In this document: positions 40,835-53,716 of the stretch, in pieces
Layout: every line of letters begins with the position of its first letter
Numbering within the stretch: position 1 is the first letter of the stretch
Assembly (NCBI GenBank): GCA_014607495.2
Contig: CP053161.1
Location: 682,001-746,000 of the forward strand
From: Carposina sasakii
Lineage: Eukaryota; Arthropoda; Insecta; Lepidoptera; Carposinidae
Length of the DNA: 64,000 bases
Reading direction: 5' to 3'
Position numbers and translations under genes: made by a program
Notes under the pieces: generated by a model
The model's input: the letters and a program-made list of their open reading frames with translations, nothing else
Told to the model about the DNA's origin: nothing
Databases searched by the model: none

Positions 40835-41102
40835 CAGGGGGCAATTCTTCAAATTTTTTGAGCCGAAACGAACCGTTAACGAATCGCGGTGCGAAGCAAT
40901 ATATACTTACCGCTTGAGTAATAAGGTATATTTTAGCACGCATCGGTCGCGAGTGTGACAGAATAAAAAGAAATATCTGTCTCGTGCTGAAATGTGTCTG
41001 AAATTTACGTCACCATAAAGTAATTATTGCTTTGTTCGGAGCGTCTACAACGGTTCCGCTTTGGCTTCGTTCCAACTCTAGACTTCAAGAATTGGCCCCC
41101 AG
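40835..41102. mobile_element. MITE with agggggcaattctt ends
   Basis: cagggggcaattcttcaaa at 40835 and the near complement acttcaagaattggccccc ending at 41100. 268 bp. One-base gap in the repeat. Confidence 0.6.
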
Positions 41103-42928
41103 GTATGTCTAAATAAGGTAATTTTTTTGCCTAGCTATATTTTGACATTTCATAATGGGTCACTCTCATGCTACTCGTACATTGGCAGTAATTCACTGTC
41201 CGCATGCAACTTCTCATATCTTTGTATTTTACAGATTGAGATCGGGTGTAATATGCAATCGCTCTTATTGGTAAATATTAATTTACCAAGATTTCTCCGT
41301 CCCCCACCCCCCTTTACTAACATAATATTTCTTTTAAGAAATTAAATAAGAGACCGTAGTGTCTACGACTGAAAAGTAGGAAAAGCGAGAATGTAAATGG
41401 TATTGTGATAAAATCAGAATGTGCCTGGATTATTGACAAAAAGATTATCGTTGGTGCGAGGTAGGTACTAGATAGAACTAATTCAATCTATACTTTCGTA
41501 GAGTCGAAGCACACTTATTGTTAAAGGTTTGATTCTTGTCTATTTCTAGTTTTAGGTTATGGATTTGCCTGTTTCATGACGTTGATAGGTTAGGATCATG
41601 AAATAGTCAAATGATACGGTATATCAACATAGTTGATATGCATAGGCTAAATCAGCAATATGGCCATGCCATAGTATATAGGTATAAGGGCTCAATATAC
41701 TATGTCAAATTTACCTTCTTGCTTCGTCTCTGCGCTAGTATGAGTTGATCCTAAGTTAGAAGGAATTTTCAGGAGTTTTACAGGTATTTTAATTAAATCG
41801 TCTTTTGGCGTCTTAAATCATATTTTCAAGGTCTATTTTTCGGCCTAGGAATTTAAAAAAATGTATTTTTAGACATTGACTATATGTATTATTATTTAAA
41901 AGTAGTGTTTCGAAAAACTGGTTTCTTAGCTACAATGTAAGGTGGTGCTCCCCTGGTTATTTTCACCATATCTACTATAGGTTTAATTCAACACATTTTA
42001 AACCTATATTATAGGTGATAATTGTTAAGTACATTCCTAAATGTTGGTAGTGACAGTGCACATGCTCTTCTTCTGTCCTGCCCCTCCCCCCTGACATTCG
42101 GTATTCTATCTAACCATTTTATTTCTTTAGTTGACGTAGGTAATATTTTGTTTTTCTTTCTTACCGTGTTTTGATATTTTTTTCTTTTGTATAGCGTGGT
42201 TATGACATAAATAATTATATCTCCTCTTTTCTTCTAACTCTTTTTTTTTATCTCACCAATTTTTTTCTTCTTGGTTCCAAAACTAGCTTACTCAGCTCGT
42301 AGGTACCTGTGTTTTCTTTGAAAATGTTTTCGCAATGCGTAATAACTATTTCGTAAAGTTTTCATACATGTACTTGCATGGCTTTATTATATTCGTAGGT
42401 GATAATTTCTGTCATTATAATTGCAATGAGGGATTTTTTGACAAGTTTAAGTAACTGTCAAAAATAGATGGCGTTACCTACATCTTCTACCTAGCTCTCC
42501 CTTCACCTCTCCATACAGAATTTCTGGTAGGAGATTCGCTCACTCCATCTATCCAGGCGATTTGTACATTTTTTTTTAAATTTTAATAATTTTCAGAAAA
42601 ATCACTTATTTAACTGTTAAAATAGGTGTGGTAGGATAATAACATTAATAACTGTCAAACAACTATGTAATTAATTATTATAGACCCAGGGGGGTTATAA
42701 TTAACACTAAAGTAGGATGGTTTCCTTTGCAGCTAGATGCCGGTTTACAGTGCTTTTAGCGGCGCATCTCGCTTTCACAATGTAAACAATCTTGCTTTCA
42801 AAATTCCCGCCATTTTATGAAATGGTAAATATAATCTTGGCCATTTTAAGATGTTTCTTGTATGTGTAACATTGTGTATGTTGTGTGTAATACCTAAATG
42901 ACAAATATCTTCAATACTTGTACTCCAG

Positions 42929-43225
42929 CACCCGTATGATGAATTTGGTGAGAGCGAGATGTCTCACTTTTAAACGTCAAATTCACAGAGCTATTAATAA
43001 CTATATAAACTAAGTGTATGTACTTTACATGTAAAAAATAGACTTAAGAATTAGAATAAACACTCGTTCTCGAGCGATTGAATGAATTAGGGCTGATAGA
43101 AGTGGTTTGCAATCCCTTTTTACACACAAGTAGAAACACTTGCCTTGTCTAGTTATTACTTAGCTCTGTGGATTTGACGTTTAAAAGTGAGACATCTCGC
43201 TTTCACCAAATTCATCATACGGGTG
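42929..43225. mobile_element. Foldback element with 70-bp inverted repeats and CAG duplication
   Basis: 42929-43005 and 43150-43225 are inverted copies starting cacccgtatgatgaatttgg. CAG directly flanks both ends (42926-42928, 43226-43228). 297 bp, no coding capacity. Confidence 0.85.
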
Positions 43226-44947
43226 CAGACTTTGCATTTATGTGTCTATATAGATATAGGTACGTGTCTACATGTTATATAGATGTAAGATTATTGTGAA
43301 AATTGCTATTGTTAAAATTTTTCAATAGGCAGATAGTTCTGTCTATAATGCGTGGTGTAAGACCACAACAGGTCTTACTAACATATTGATTGATACATAT
43401 AGTATACGAATTTTACCAATCACTATTGATAAAATAGTTTTTAAGATATACTATTGGCTACGCAGCTACGTCAACTTAGAATGTTAGTTACCTTTCATTA
43501 CTTTCAATATAATATAATTCGCCATTTGGAAAATGTTTTCATGGTATCGTTTTCATCATTTCGATGGTATCATATAATAATCAGAAAGACAGTAGATTAA
43601 GAGAAGATTATACCAATACACACTATTTAATTATAATAAGTTCCGTCAACTTTTACTGAAGTGGATGACGTTGCGATATTTTATTATTAATAATTTTTCG
43701 TTGAAATTAATTATACCTAAGTACATTTCAATTTTTAGTGGTATCTCATGTACAATTAAAACAAAACAAAAACTGTTTGCTTCAATTAACTATTTAAGTA
43801 AGCAAAAACTGTATTTTTTTTTTATCTCTAAGGTTATCGTTTTGTTAATGTAAAACCAACTTAGGCACTCGTTATACTACACAACCTTTTTCTGCTTAAA
43901 GGACTCGTACAGTATTAGCGTCCGTATGCCTCATTCATTACAGATCTACCTAACTTGTTGATAATGTGGTTGGTTGTACATTCGCTAAAATTTATTGTAA
44001 AATCAATATTTTTACGTAATACAAAATTTATAACTGTTGTCCCAAATATATAAATTAAAAAAAAAAACAATTAAATCCCATCGAAATTCATTAAAAATGA
44101 TTATTTTGTTTTCTTGTCAAATGGTGCTTTTCTCTGATCGGTCAATGCAATCTGGCATCGATTGCCATTTTCGCCAATTAGTTGTTGCAAATCACATCTT
44201 TGATTTACATTTACAATTTGTGTAAATTATTATATTTGTGTATTAAATCTATTTCTAACTATGATAGATGAATAATGAAAACTTAAAACTAATAATTAAT
44301 TGATGTATGTAGATTTTATTCGGTGACTTTTACATTTCCTAGTTATTTTTATTATAAGACAATGTATGTGATCAATGTTAGTCTTTGAAAATCTAAATGT
44401 TGTTCCGGTCTAGTCTAAATAGCCCAGCTTGCATCTAGTGATTAATTCTAGAGAAGAATTTATTCCCAGGTCAACACATTTCATCACTTTTATTGTTACA
44501 AAACGCGTCTAAAGTTAGACGCTGTTTAGAAATGACATTTGACAGCAATATGTCTCGAATATCTGTCAAATTCAAGCAATGTTTGGCTTATCCTTTAAAT
44601 TGTTTTGTATTAACACGGGTAAGGTTTAAAAAATCTAGAATTTTCTACTTGGTGCAGGAGTGGGGCAGACCTTTAGATCCAGGGTTATTTTTGTGTCTTG
44701 TTATATACTGACACCTTATATGATCTACCTCCGTCACTTTAAAGGTTTATAAGTCGCGAATAAATTAATAGTTTATTCAATGTAACAATTTTAAATGCGA
44801 CAGCTAAATCCGCAGTTATCGAAACAAATCCTCCAAAGGCTGTCGGGACTGAAGTTACGTATTGAAATACGTGATGAAGATCAATGCTTTCTATTAGAGG
44901 AAATGTTTCGCTAGCTTTGCGAAATTCGCGTATTGTCTAAACACACA

Positions 44948-45140
44948 TCAGCCTGCTGAACTCGGCTGGACGTAGGCCTACCCCAGGGCACGCCACAAGG
45001 CTATTGCCATAGCGGAATTATTGTAGGAGTAGTCACCACGCTGGGCAGGCGGGTTTGTGACCGCAGTGTCATCCGAATTACATCTGTAGCGTGTCATGAA
45101 GCCATACATAGAAACCATTAGTGCCGTAACGGCATGTTGT
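44948..45140 (-). mobile_element. SINE-like repeat copy
   Basis: Minus-strand copy: cagcctgctgaactcggctg (diverged tail end), ggcctaccccagggcacgcc, gtcaccacgctgggcaggcg, and part of the head. Confidence 0.7.
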
Positions 45141-46060
45141 CTGCTGCTCCTAATCGGAATCAGGTACGAACTTCTACTTATAATTTTCATCAAAAACATA
45201 TTCCATGTGTGCTACTCATTAAAGTAATCCTGGATTTGGGCACTCTGTTTAAGTGGAGCTCAGTATTAGATGACTCGATTTGTTCAACAGTTTAATAATA
45301 GGATTACTACATTATTATGTATTACGTATTTTGAATAAGCACCTCTGCTTTCTTTTTTCTTTTATGATAAGCTTTATTTGTGGCCTTTTTAAGCTATTTA
45401 GCAAAACATCCTTTTTTTACGCTTGTTGGGCAATGCATAATAGCATTATACTCGTATGCGCTCTCGTTCACTGTTTTTGTAAAGAAGGGAGGTCGATATT
45501 TTTAAATCCTTTTTGTATTGGTTTCAAAAAACTTTGACTCAATAATAGGTACCTATTGTATAAATTTGGTACTGCCGTAAAGAACCATTTTATAACGGAC
45601 TATGTACTTGTAACAGAGAAATTGGCACTATCCAATATCAATAGTAAGGTAATACACGCACAAGCCCTGTTTGTACTAAATGCGTAAACCTAGACATGCT
45701 GTCTTTTTAATGTATAGACGCCATTTACAAGTAGGTAATCCGATTATGGAGTTGATGGTTGCTGCAAGTGGGGCAAAACGAGTCACCTATACTGTATCCT
45801 TAGATATTAAGTCAATGTGATAACGGAAATAAATGTTGAATGTAGAAATGTCTATTTCTTTTATATTTAGCTCTTAAAACTACTTATAGTTTCCTGGGAT
45901 AGCGGTGCCGTCATATAGCGACAAAGGAATATTTCACATTATTGCACCGTAAAGACAGCTGTCTTGTTGTTTCACCTTGTGCTAACTGGCGGCTATTCTA
46001 GGAATCCGTAGTTTTATATATCGAGGGGTGAAAGGCTATTTGGGATAAGCGCCATTTATA

Positions 46061-46324
46061 TACAGGGTGTAACAGAAAGGGTATGTTGAACGAAAAGCTA
46101 TGTAAATAGCCCACTATAGAGATCCTATTTCCAAAATTTGAGACTCGAAATCATATTTTTATTTTTCAAGATTGTATGAAGAATTCCGAAACAACTCAGG
46201 AATGTCCATACAATCTTGAAAAATAAAAATATGATTTCGAGTCTCAAATTTTGGAAATAGGATCTCTATAGTGGGCACTTTACATAGCTTTTCGCTTAAC
46301 ATACCCTTTCTGTTACACCCTGTA
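46061..46324. mobile_element. MITE family B inside a larger palindrome
   Basis: 264 bp, tacagggtgtaacagaaagg to cctttctgttacaccctgta, arms almost identical. About 40 bp of flanking sequence on each side (46020-46060 and 46325-46365) is also inverted. Confidence 0.9.
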
Positions 46325-46601
46325 TATGGCGCTTATCCCAAATAGCCTTTCACCCCTCGATATTATAATGCATTATTTCCTATGTTATTATTACGGTGTT
46401 GATGCGGGGCTTCACTAGAATACATCGGCTGCAACTTTTTCGCAAGAGTACTAAGGAAAGCTCGGGCATTCTCTCAGGCGATAAGCTAGCAACTTGTCAC
46501 TGATCATTAACATCTGCCCCGCTATGCTAAACGTGGCTGTGGGATTTTCCTTATGATGCTGCAGACCTGGATACCCAATGTCAGGAACACAGACTTGTCT
46601 A

Positions 46602-46988
46602 TACATGGTGATTTTTGGTCGTCAACGTTCCCGAAAACTACGGAATCTCATCATCACGATCATTTTTCTCCATGAAAGCATACCTGGAAAGTGTCTGGTT
46701 TCCAAAATATTAGGGTCCAAAGTTGAGTAAATAGACTGCGTTTTTCTGCATAAATGCACATAGACGCGCGTAGCAGGATTTTTTCACGAAAAATAATTAA
46801 TATCTGTCTATAAAAAAACTAACATAAACACTAGACACTATAAATTTCGCACGATCAAGGAATTTAAAATTTTTTTTCAAAAAAAAAAATTTTTTTTCCC
46901 AGCATTTTTTTTGGCATAAACTTACTTTATTTCATGTATAGAATACGTACCCTTCGTTAAAGGTGGCCACAAAAAAACATCCTGTATA
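46602..46988 (+). mobile_element. MITE family A copy
   Basis: tacatggtgatttttggtcg at the left, cacaaaaaaacatcctgta at the right. Internal sequence nearly identical to 54291-55088. Confidence 0.87.
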
Positions 46989-47331
46989 GGACAGGACCAC
47001 GGAAATTAGTAACCCACCGCATGTGCCTACCGCCGCATTACTCCCTTTCTCAACGGATCTGTAAGTCTATTGGCTCTCATGATATCTCTAGATACAGAAC
47101 ACCCGTCTTGATACGTGCTCGAAGGTCTGATCACTCAACAATGTAGCTGCAAATTATAGTTCAGCCAGGGCGACCACAACAGTAAATAAAATAAATCAAA
47201 AACCCTCTCCTTTCACTCGTCCTTGTTCGGTGTAATTGCCCCTGGTGCCGCCACTCATAGACGACACCGAGATTAAAAACAATGGTCAAGCGCGAGTCGT
47301 AAGTGTAATATTACTTACGGTTGGACTATAG

Positions 47332-47722
47332 TAGGGTTGCCATCTCAAAATTTTGATAACCAAGATTTGAAGAAGAAAAACCAGGACATTTCCATTTAAA
47401 GACAGGATTATACATGTGCGAGTCCAGTGACAATACGATTGGAAAGAGTTACAAAACATAGGTCTTTAACACATTCAGTGCCGGCGAGTATTTATGTCTA
47501 CGTACGAGTATTTAAGACTTTTAGGCTTTCTAGAGGTGCCGCTGACGCTTATTTGCATGGCACTAGGCGTTTATCCGATGTCGGCACCTTTAGAAAATCT
47601 GCCGACAGCTAATGTGTCAGGACTCTAAAACTCAGGACGATGCTTAAAAACTATGCAGGACAGCCCAGGGCACCCCAAAAAGCAGGACATGTCCTGGGAA
47701 AACAGGACGGTTGGCAACCCTA
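47332..47722. mobile_element. MITE with tagggttgcca ends
   Basis: tagggttgccatc at the left and ggttggcaaccctag at the right; internal cagga/aggaca words recur near both ends. 391 bp, no frame of note. Confidence 0.7.
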
Positions 47723-49972
47723 GACTAAAGGGTTACGTAGAGACCACGTAGAGAGATTTATGGGGAGATTTAGGGCATGTGTCCTCGTGCTCCCTTACCA
47801 GATGAATTTTTGTGTGCACTTGTAAAATCTGCCCTTTGTACCCCCCTAGAATAAAATCTGGATCCGCCCTTGTCGTATCTATTCTTACACACAGGATATC
47901 ATACTTGGAAACATTAGAAAGAAAGAAGAAAGAAATTATTTATTCAGCATTCAACATTAGGTACATAAGAACCCACTGTGTAGGTAAGTACCTAGGTAGG
48001 TACCGCTATAGTAAGCTTTAATAAAAAAAATTCTGGAATAAGTAGTAGGAATGTAAGTACCTACAGGTGGGTACTATTGTTACTTGTATACCTACGTAGG
48101 AAAATCGCCTTCGTGCTAAATTCACAAAACCTAGATCATTTCAGCAGTTTGTCGTAAAAAGACTTAGCCAGTACCTAACTAATTTCTATGGGACATGGAG
48201 ATATGCGAAATGTTTACACCTACACGAGCAAGAGAGCGAACAATGGAGATCTCCTTGGTGATATCACATAAACGACCATTTCGCGCTGCATATGCAAGCC
48301 GCACCCAAACTTAACGAGTTATGCTAAAGTTTATGGTCAATGACTTTTAACGGTAGGCCGAAATGTAATTGAGAATTAATTATTTTATTATTGCATTAAT
48401 GCAAAGGACAGGAAATGAGCCGTATTTGCAACATAAGATAGGTAAGCGTGAGGGTTACAATAATATTTATTTAGGTGTCCAATTATTCGATATTTTAGGA
48501 ACTGTAGGCCATTTGAGCTTGGTAGATTAGAAGTAACTAAGTATGTATGTAGCTAAGTACCTACATACAGTAAAAGAATGTGTAGGTACATATCTATTAA
48601 AATAAGTACATAGAAGGTAAGTATAGGTAGAGTTTATGTGTTCTGTGAGGTAGGTAAGTATTTTATCTTTTGTGTTTTTTTTCTATACACTAAAGTATTA
48701 TAATTATAAGTTAAGTAAGTAAGTAGTTTCGTCATAATCTATCCTTCTGTTCGTCACCCCCACACTTAGTCTGCAAAAAACGGTTACTTAGTAATCTATT
48801 AACTAACCATTTATTCTATTTGTTATTCTATTTATTCTAAGGAACTTTTGTTCATTCTCAATCCATCATGGTATATTCACCTTATACATAAACTCTCTGT
48901 TTATTAGGATACCTAAATAAAGTAAGTTTATCTATGTTGTTAGGCACTTAACTGCAGGATTAATTTAGGCTAAGTTCAGTGGTAATAATACCTTACTATA
49001 ATTACTATATTATTTACTTAGGTATCAACTTGGGCTAAGTTTAGTGAGACACCTAATTCCTATTACTAACTCTCAATTATTTTATTTTCCTCTTAATTAT
49101 TGTAAAGCCTCAATTTTTCATAAATCCGCATTCCAACACAGTGCTTCCTTCTAGACTCAGTCATACCTAAGCTCCATATTCGACCTTGTAGCATTTGCTA
49201 TCAAGAGCCACATTCACATTTATCTAAAATCGTCATGTAACGCTACTCTGTAGTTAGATTAGTTATTATATTACTTAACTGCCTTGAAAAGTTATCTTCT
49301 TGCTATAATCTTACACCCACATAAAGAGTACCAAATCTATGATTACTGGCCTTATGGTCAGACCAAAGTAGTTAATTTGCTATCACTCCTTCCGTGTGTA
49401 CCTACCAGGTAGGTAGATAGATAGAGATGGACCAAAAGTGTTAATTTTCCAGGAAAAAAGTCTCGCTTATATCCCCAAAATAATAGGCAATGAATACACA
49501 TAATACTGGATGGTAACTGATCAACTGCATAACTTTAGTAGGTTGATAGGTAATGCATAAATACAATTTGTGATGCCAGCATGTGATAATTTAGATCAAG
49601 GATAAACCCCCTTTCATCCTGATTTACAATTTTGTATAAAAACAACTAAAGGTTTAATCTAGCTAGGATCTCTAAATTTGATGGGGACGACAGAGTGGGG
49701 ACGACTGGGAATAAACCTATTTACGGCACTGCTTATAGATACAATCATAGTCATGTACTTACCTACATTTTAATACGACGTATCTATCGAACTAGTACCT
49801 ATCCATAATTGGTATGCAAATGTAAATACAAATTAAATCTAAAGGAAGTAAATACATTTTATTTGAGGTCCTTGAAATGTCGTTATTTTATTACACGTCG
49901 CCGGTTCTGTCGCCAAATTATGTAAGTAGCATACCAAAGATATTTTTTTTCGCATGTCATTTGCTACGTAAG
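47723..49972. other. Intergenic, (TAGGTA)-rich spacer
   Basis: Many gtaggta / gtacctac words, typical of lepidopteran spacer; no reading frame or repeat family identified. Confidence 0.6.
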
Positions 49973-50115
49973 TCGATTTTTCCAGACGTCAGATAGCCTA
50001 TCAGAGGAATAAAGTTTATGCTGTCTATCTCTAAATCTTAATCACAATAGAGACAAAATCTACGAGTACTTTATTCCTCTGATACGACTGATTGACGTTC
50101 GTAGAAAAATCGGCC
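49973..50115. mobile_element. Small foldback MITE
   Basis: cgatttttccagacgtcaga at the left, gacgttcgtagaaaaatcgg at the right; inner ataaagt words also inverted. A diverged relative lies at 16579-16710 in intron 3. Confidence 0.55.
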
Positions 50116-50396
50116 TTTAATGAACCAAAGATACCTACTCGTACCATCCTAAGAAAAAATAATAGACAATGGAAAATATAGGTAGGTGGAACTTTGGCCA
50201 CTAAACTTTATGTTCTAAAGCAAAAGCTTTCATTTTTCTCCCTTACTCTTGCATAGTCTAAGATTTTCTTAACTCCAACCCCTCGTGAAGCACTTCGACA
50301 TGAATCATTGTATTACTTTAAAAAATCAAGAAGTAAGTATAATGAGGATGAAAATAACTTATTAAGTTACTAAATTAATCACCGCAATAGATAATA

Positions 50397-50841
50397 TACA
50401 GGCTGTATGTGACAGCCAGGCAAATATTGATATGGTGACTTCAGACCATGATTCTGAGATGAAAACCAGTAAAAATTTTCCGACTTTTTTTTTACATTTT
50501 TTCAGGAAAAAAATAGTGTGGTTCGTTTAAGTAACAAAACTTTAACTAATGGATGATGTTCAAAAAAATAAGTTTCTCTTAAAAAAGTTCAATTAAGTGA
50601 TCAACCACAAAGGAGAGTTACAAGTGATTCATAAAACAGCAATGTATCACACAATAACCAATAAGCCCATTTAACTAGTCACACGATCGCCCAATACAAT
50701 AATTAGCACGGAAAGCAAACATAGCGTATAATCAAATCAAACATTTATTTCCTGCGAGAAATAACACTGTCGTACTTGTAAAACAATGGTACTTGTTCTT
50801 CAGTATCTCAATATTTGCCTGGTTGTCACAAACACCCTGTA
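50397..50841 (+). mobile_element. MITE family C copy (upstream of cuticle gene 1)
   Basis: tacaggctgtatgtgacagcc at the left, ggttgtcacaaacaccctgta at the right. Internal ccatgattctgag and caatggtacttgtt are shared with the copy at 52644. Contains an extra segment of about 170 bp. Confidence 0.8.
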
Positions 50842-51152
50842 TTTTTTTTAAGCGAATTCGTATGAAATCCTACGTCTTAAAAAGTCAATACCCTTTATGT
50901 ACTTCTGTATTTTTCCTAGGTTTTTGACAATGGATTGCACCTGATATGCTTAAGTAAGTAAGTACTGACATCGCATGCATAAATCATAAACTGGCTCGTC
51001 ACCTCAAGGCTCGTGTGCCCTATACCGTATCCATTTGCAAACGGAACAAATGAAATTGAAAGGCTATCTCTGAGGCGTGGGTCTGCGCGTAGTGTTCGCT
51101 GGCTCACCTTGGCAATGAAAGTAAATTGGACAGTGTAGACGGCACCTAACCA

Positions 51153-51188
51153 TATAAAAACCGGAGCATTCATATTGTCATTATTCAG
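51153..51188 (+). promoter_or_regulatory. Core promoter of cuticle gene 1 (TATA box and initiator)
   Basis: TATAAA at 51153-51158 and an arthropod initiator TCAG at 51185-51188 (presumed start A at 51187), spaced 34 bp. The same arrangement and flanking words (gctcacctt, gaaagtaa, ccgga, cattattcagtt) recur upstream of cuticle gene 2. Confidence 0.75.
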
Positions 51189-51211
51189 TTACCAACATTA
51201 GCAGAACCAAC

Positions 51212-52132
51212 ATGTACGCCAAGGTGTGTGCGAGCTTTAACTATTGAAAGAAAAAGTCGTAAATCTTTTTATTATTTAGGACACCTTTTGCTCCTACTAC
51301 CTAGGTACTCTGTTTCGCATAATTATATAATTATTTCTTATTCTAGCTGATCGTCGCTCTCTGCGCTCTGGGCATCGCCCACGGCAGCCACATTGAGGCC
51401 TACAGTGCCCCAGCCATCGTCACGAAGACCATCGCGCCCGCGGTCTCCTCTTACTCTTCCTACTCCACCCACACCGCCCATGGCTCCCCAGTAGCCTACG
51501 CCGCTGCCCCCGCTGTGGCTACCTACGCCGCTGCCCCAGTCGTAGCTAAGGCCACTATTGCTGCTCCCGTCGCGTACGCCGCTGCCCCAGCTGTAGCTAC
51601 CTACGCTGCTGCCCCAGCCGTCGCCACCTACGCTGCTGCCCCTGTAGTCACCAAGACCATCGCCCCTGCTGTCACTTCGTATTCTTCTTACTCCACCCAG
51701 ACTGCCCACGGCTCTCCCGTCGCAACCTACGCTGCTGCTGCCCCAGTGTACGCCAAGGCTGCCTATGCCGCCCCCGTTGCCACTTACGCTGCTGCTCCAG
51801 TATACGCTAAGGCTGCCTATGCCGCCCCTGTCGCCACCTACGCTGCAGCCCCCGCCGTCGTAACCAAGACCATTGCTCCTGCTGTGTCCTCGGTTTCTTC
51901 CTACTCCTCCCAGACCTCTCATGGATACGCCGCACCTGCCGTGGCCACTTACGCTGCTGCCCCCGTAGCGACTTACGCTGCTGCACCCGTTATCGCTAAG
52001 GCCGCATACGCCGCCCCAGTAGCACACTACGCCGCGGCTGCCCCCGTCCTGAAATCAGCTATCGCGTACTCCGCAGCCCCCGCTGTCTCTCACATCTCTT
52101 ACAGCGGACTTGGTGCTAACTATGCTTGGTAA
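51212..52132 (+). CDS. Alanine-rich AAP-repeat cuticle protein 1
   Basis: Two exons: 51212-51223 (MYAK) and 51347-52132, intron 51224-51346 (gtgtgt...ttctag). 265 aa. Signal peptide [17 protein letters not shown], then a mature chain of 'TYAAAPAVA', '[11 protein letters not shown]' and '[17 protein letters not shown]' repeats, ending SGLGANYAW. The four-codon first exon interrupting the signal peptide is typical of insect cuticle genes. The composition and TKTIAPAV blocks match lepidopteran proteins named larval cuticle protein F1-like or cuticle protein 16.5-like, which are secreted exoskeleton components. There is no RR chitin-binding consensus. The open frame starts upstream of the first in-frame ATG, so the start rests on the signal peptide and splice match. 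AATAAA at 52172. Paralogue at 62384. Confidence 0.9.
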
Positions 52133-52171
52133 ACTGAATCCTTCTGAATCTATTTATTAATAGAAAATGTA

Positions 52172-52177
52172 AATAAA
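52172..52177 (+). terminator. Polyadenylation signal of cuticle gene 1
   Basis: AATAAA 40 bp past the stop codon; same placement as in the paralogue (63509). Confidence 0.65.
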
Positions 52178-52643
52178 CGACTTGCCATATAAGGTTAATC
52201 TTTCAATCTGTGTACCTATCTACCTATCTGTCTCAGGTCCCGAATGTCTACGTGGATTATGTCATCTGATGTTAGAATTAGAATGTGATCATAGGTATAT
52301 GTTTCCATTCTAGATATTCTCTAATGAGACTTACAAGTATGGTGGCGAACAATATTTTTTTACAACTTCTTCACATTCTATAGTTTTCCCAAGCATGAAG
52401 CTAAAAAACATTCATCCTACGATACAAGTTAGAAACTATGTTTCCTCTCGCATGGTAAAGTGCTATTCGGACGTGACGATTGAATGTTGGTTATATAAAT
52501 AGGCACCAGGCAAATGTCATGCTTGGTGTACATTTATACTGTAGGTATACCTACAAATGTATAAAGCCCGCGTACGGTAGCAGGCCAGAGCCAGCGCCTC
52601 GGGCGTCGCGCGCGTCTAATCTGCCCGCATGCTTACACAACTA

Positions 52644-52918
52644 TACAGGGTGTTTGTGACAGCTAGACAATATGACTTCAAACCATGATTCTGAGGCGGA
52701 AAACTCTGAAAATTTTCGATTTTTTCCATATTTTCAGGAAAAAATAGTTAAGTTTGTTTCATTAGGCCTTAGTTATTGACTTAAAAATAAAATTTTAACC
52801 AAAATATGATTTTCAAAAAAAAGTTGCCCTCAACAAAAGTAATCCTCAAAAGTAACCTCAACACAATGGTACTTGTTCAGCGTTTTAGTATTTGCCTGGC
52901 TGTCACCCACACCCTGTA
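52644..52918 (+). mobile_element. MITE family C copy (downstream of cuticle gene 1)
   Basis: tacagggtgtttgtgacagc to gctgtcacccacaccctgta, 275 bp. Same orientation as the copy at 50397. Confidence 0.85.
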
Positions 52919-52980
52919 TAGATGGACGTGACGGAGAGGCCTAAGTCATAATACTTAATTATGAGCAATTAGAAAATGTA

Positions 52981-53379
52981 TGTTTTTTTTCGTTTATCCC
53001 GAAGGAAAGGCAAGGGGAACTAAGCCCATACAGCCATTGTCTTTAGTATTAAATGATTTCTGAATTTATGATGGATGATAGTGATGATGATGAATGGAAA
53101 CGTCGAAAAAATCCTCAAGAATGGATGTAAAATTCATGTAAAACAACTTACATAAGCCCATGAAGAGATCGTAATCCGACTAAAGTTTTACTAAGCTTAC
53201 CCGCATATAAACCCATATATGCACACGCACTAAATTCACATCACAAGTAAACAAAATATAACTTATCTAACAGAAAACATCACTTTACGGACACATGCAA
53301 GCCATTTACGAGTACAAACAAATTTTGATTTTCTCAAGAAAATTACACCCGCTCCCTTCCAGCTTTTCCCGCCGGTTCC
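52981..53379 (-). mobile_element. SINE-like retroposon copy 2 (10-bp target duplication)
   Basis: Reverse-complement relative of 27458-27865 along its whole length. Short poly-T at the left edge, ccggcgggaaaagctgg at the right. Target duplication agaaaatgta at 52971-52980 and 53380-53389. Confidence 0.85.
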
Positions 53380-53570
53380 AGAAAATGTACGAGTATGTCA
53401 GTTTAGTAATATGTAAGTAGGTATGGGGTTTTTCAGATTTTTTCTTGATCTATTAGATCTATCTTAGAATATCATTGGGCCTAGAATCAAAAAATAGGCT
53501 TGTAATGGTTTTGGTAAATGTAACAAGATAAATAAATTGCACGACTTGGCGGGGGCACTGACCGTGCTCC

Positions 53571-53716
53571 CAGCTCCCCTAGCATGACCACGCATCGTGG
53601 ATATCGTATCGTCTATATACAAAATTCAACATGGCGGCTATATTTATCGTATTATGCAGGCTAAATGTCGATAAATCGGTTTATAATATCGTGTTTCTTA
53701 GGTCATGCTAGGCTTG
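53571..53716. mobile_element. Small foldback element
   Basis: cccctagcatgacc near 53576 and ggtcatgctagg near 53701 are inverted; 146 bp. Confidence 0.45.

Noticed and set aside
51338..52027. Minus-strand 229-codon Gly/Ser-rich frame over cuticle gene 1
   Set aside because: It is the antisense shadow of the GCN-rich repeat coding strand; the plus strand has signal peptide, splice sites and promoter. The same applies to 62692-63357.
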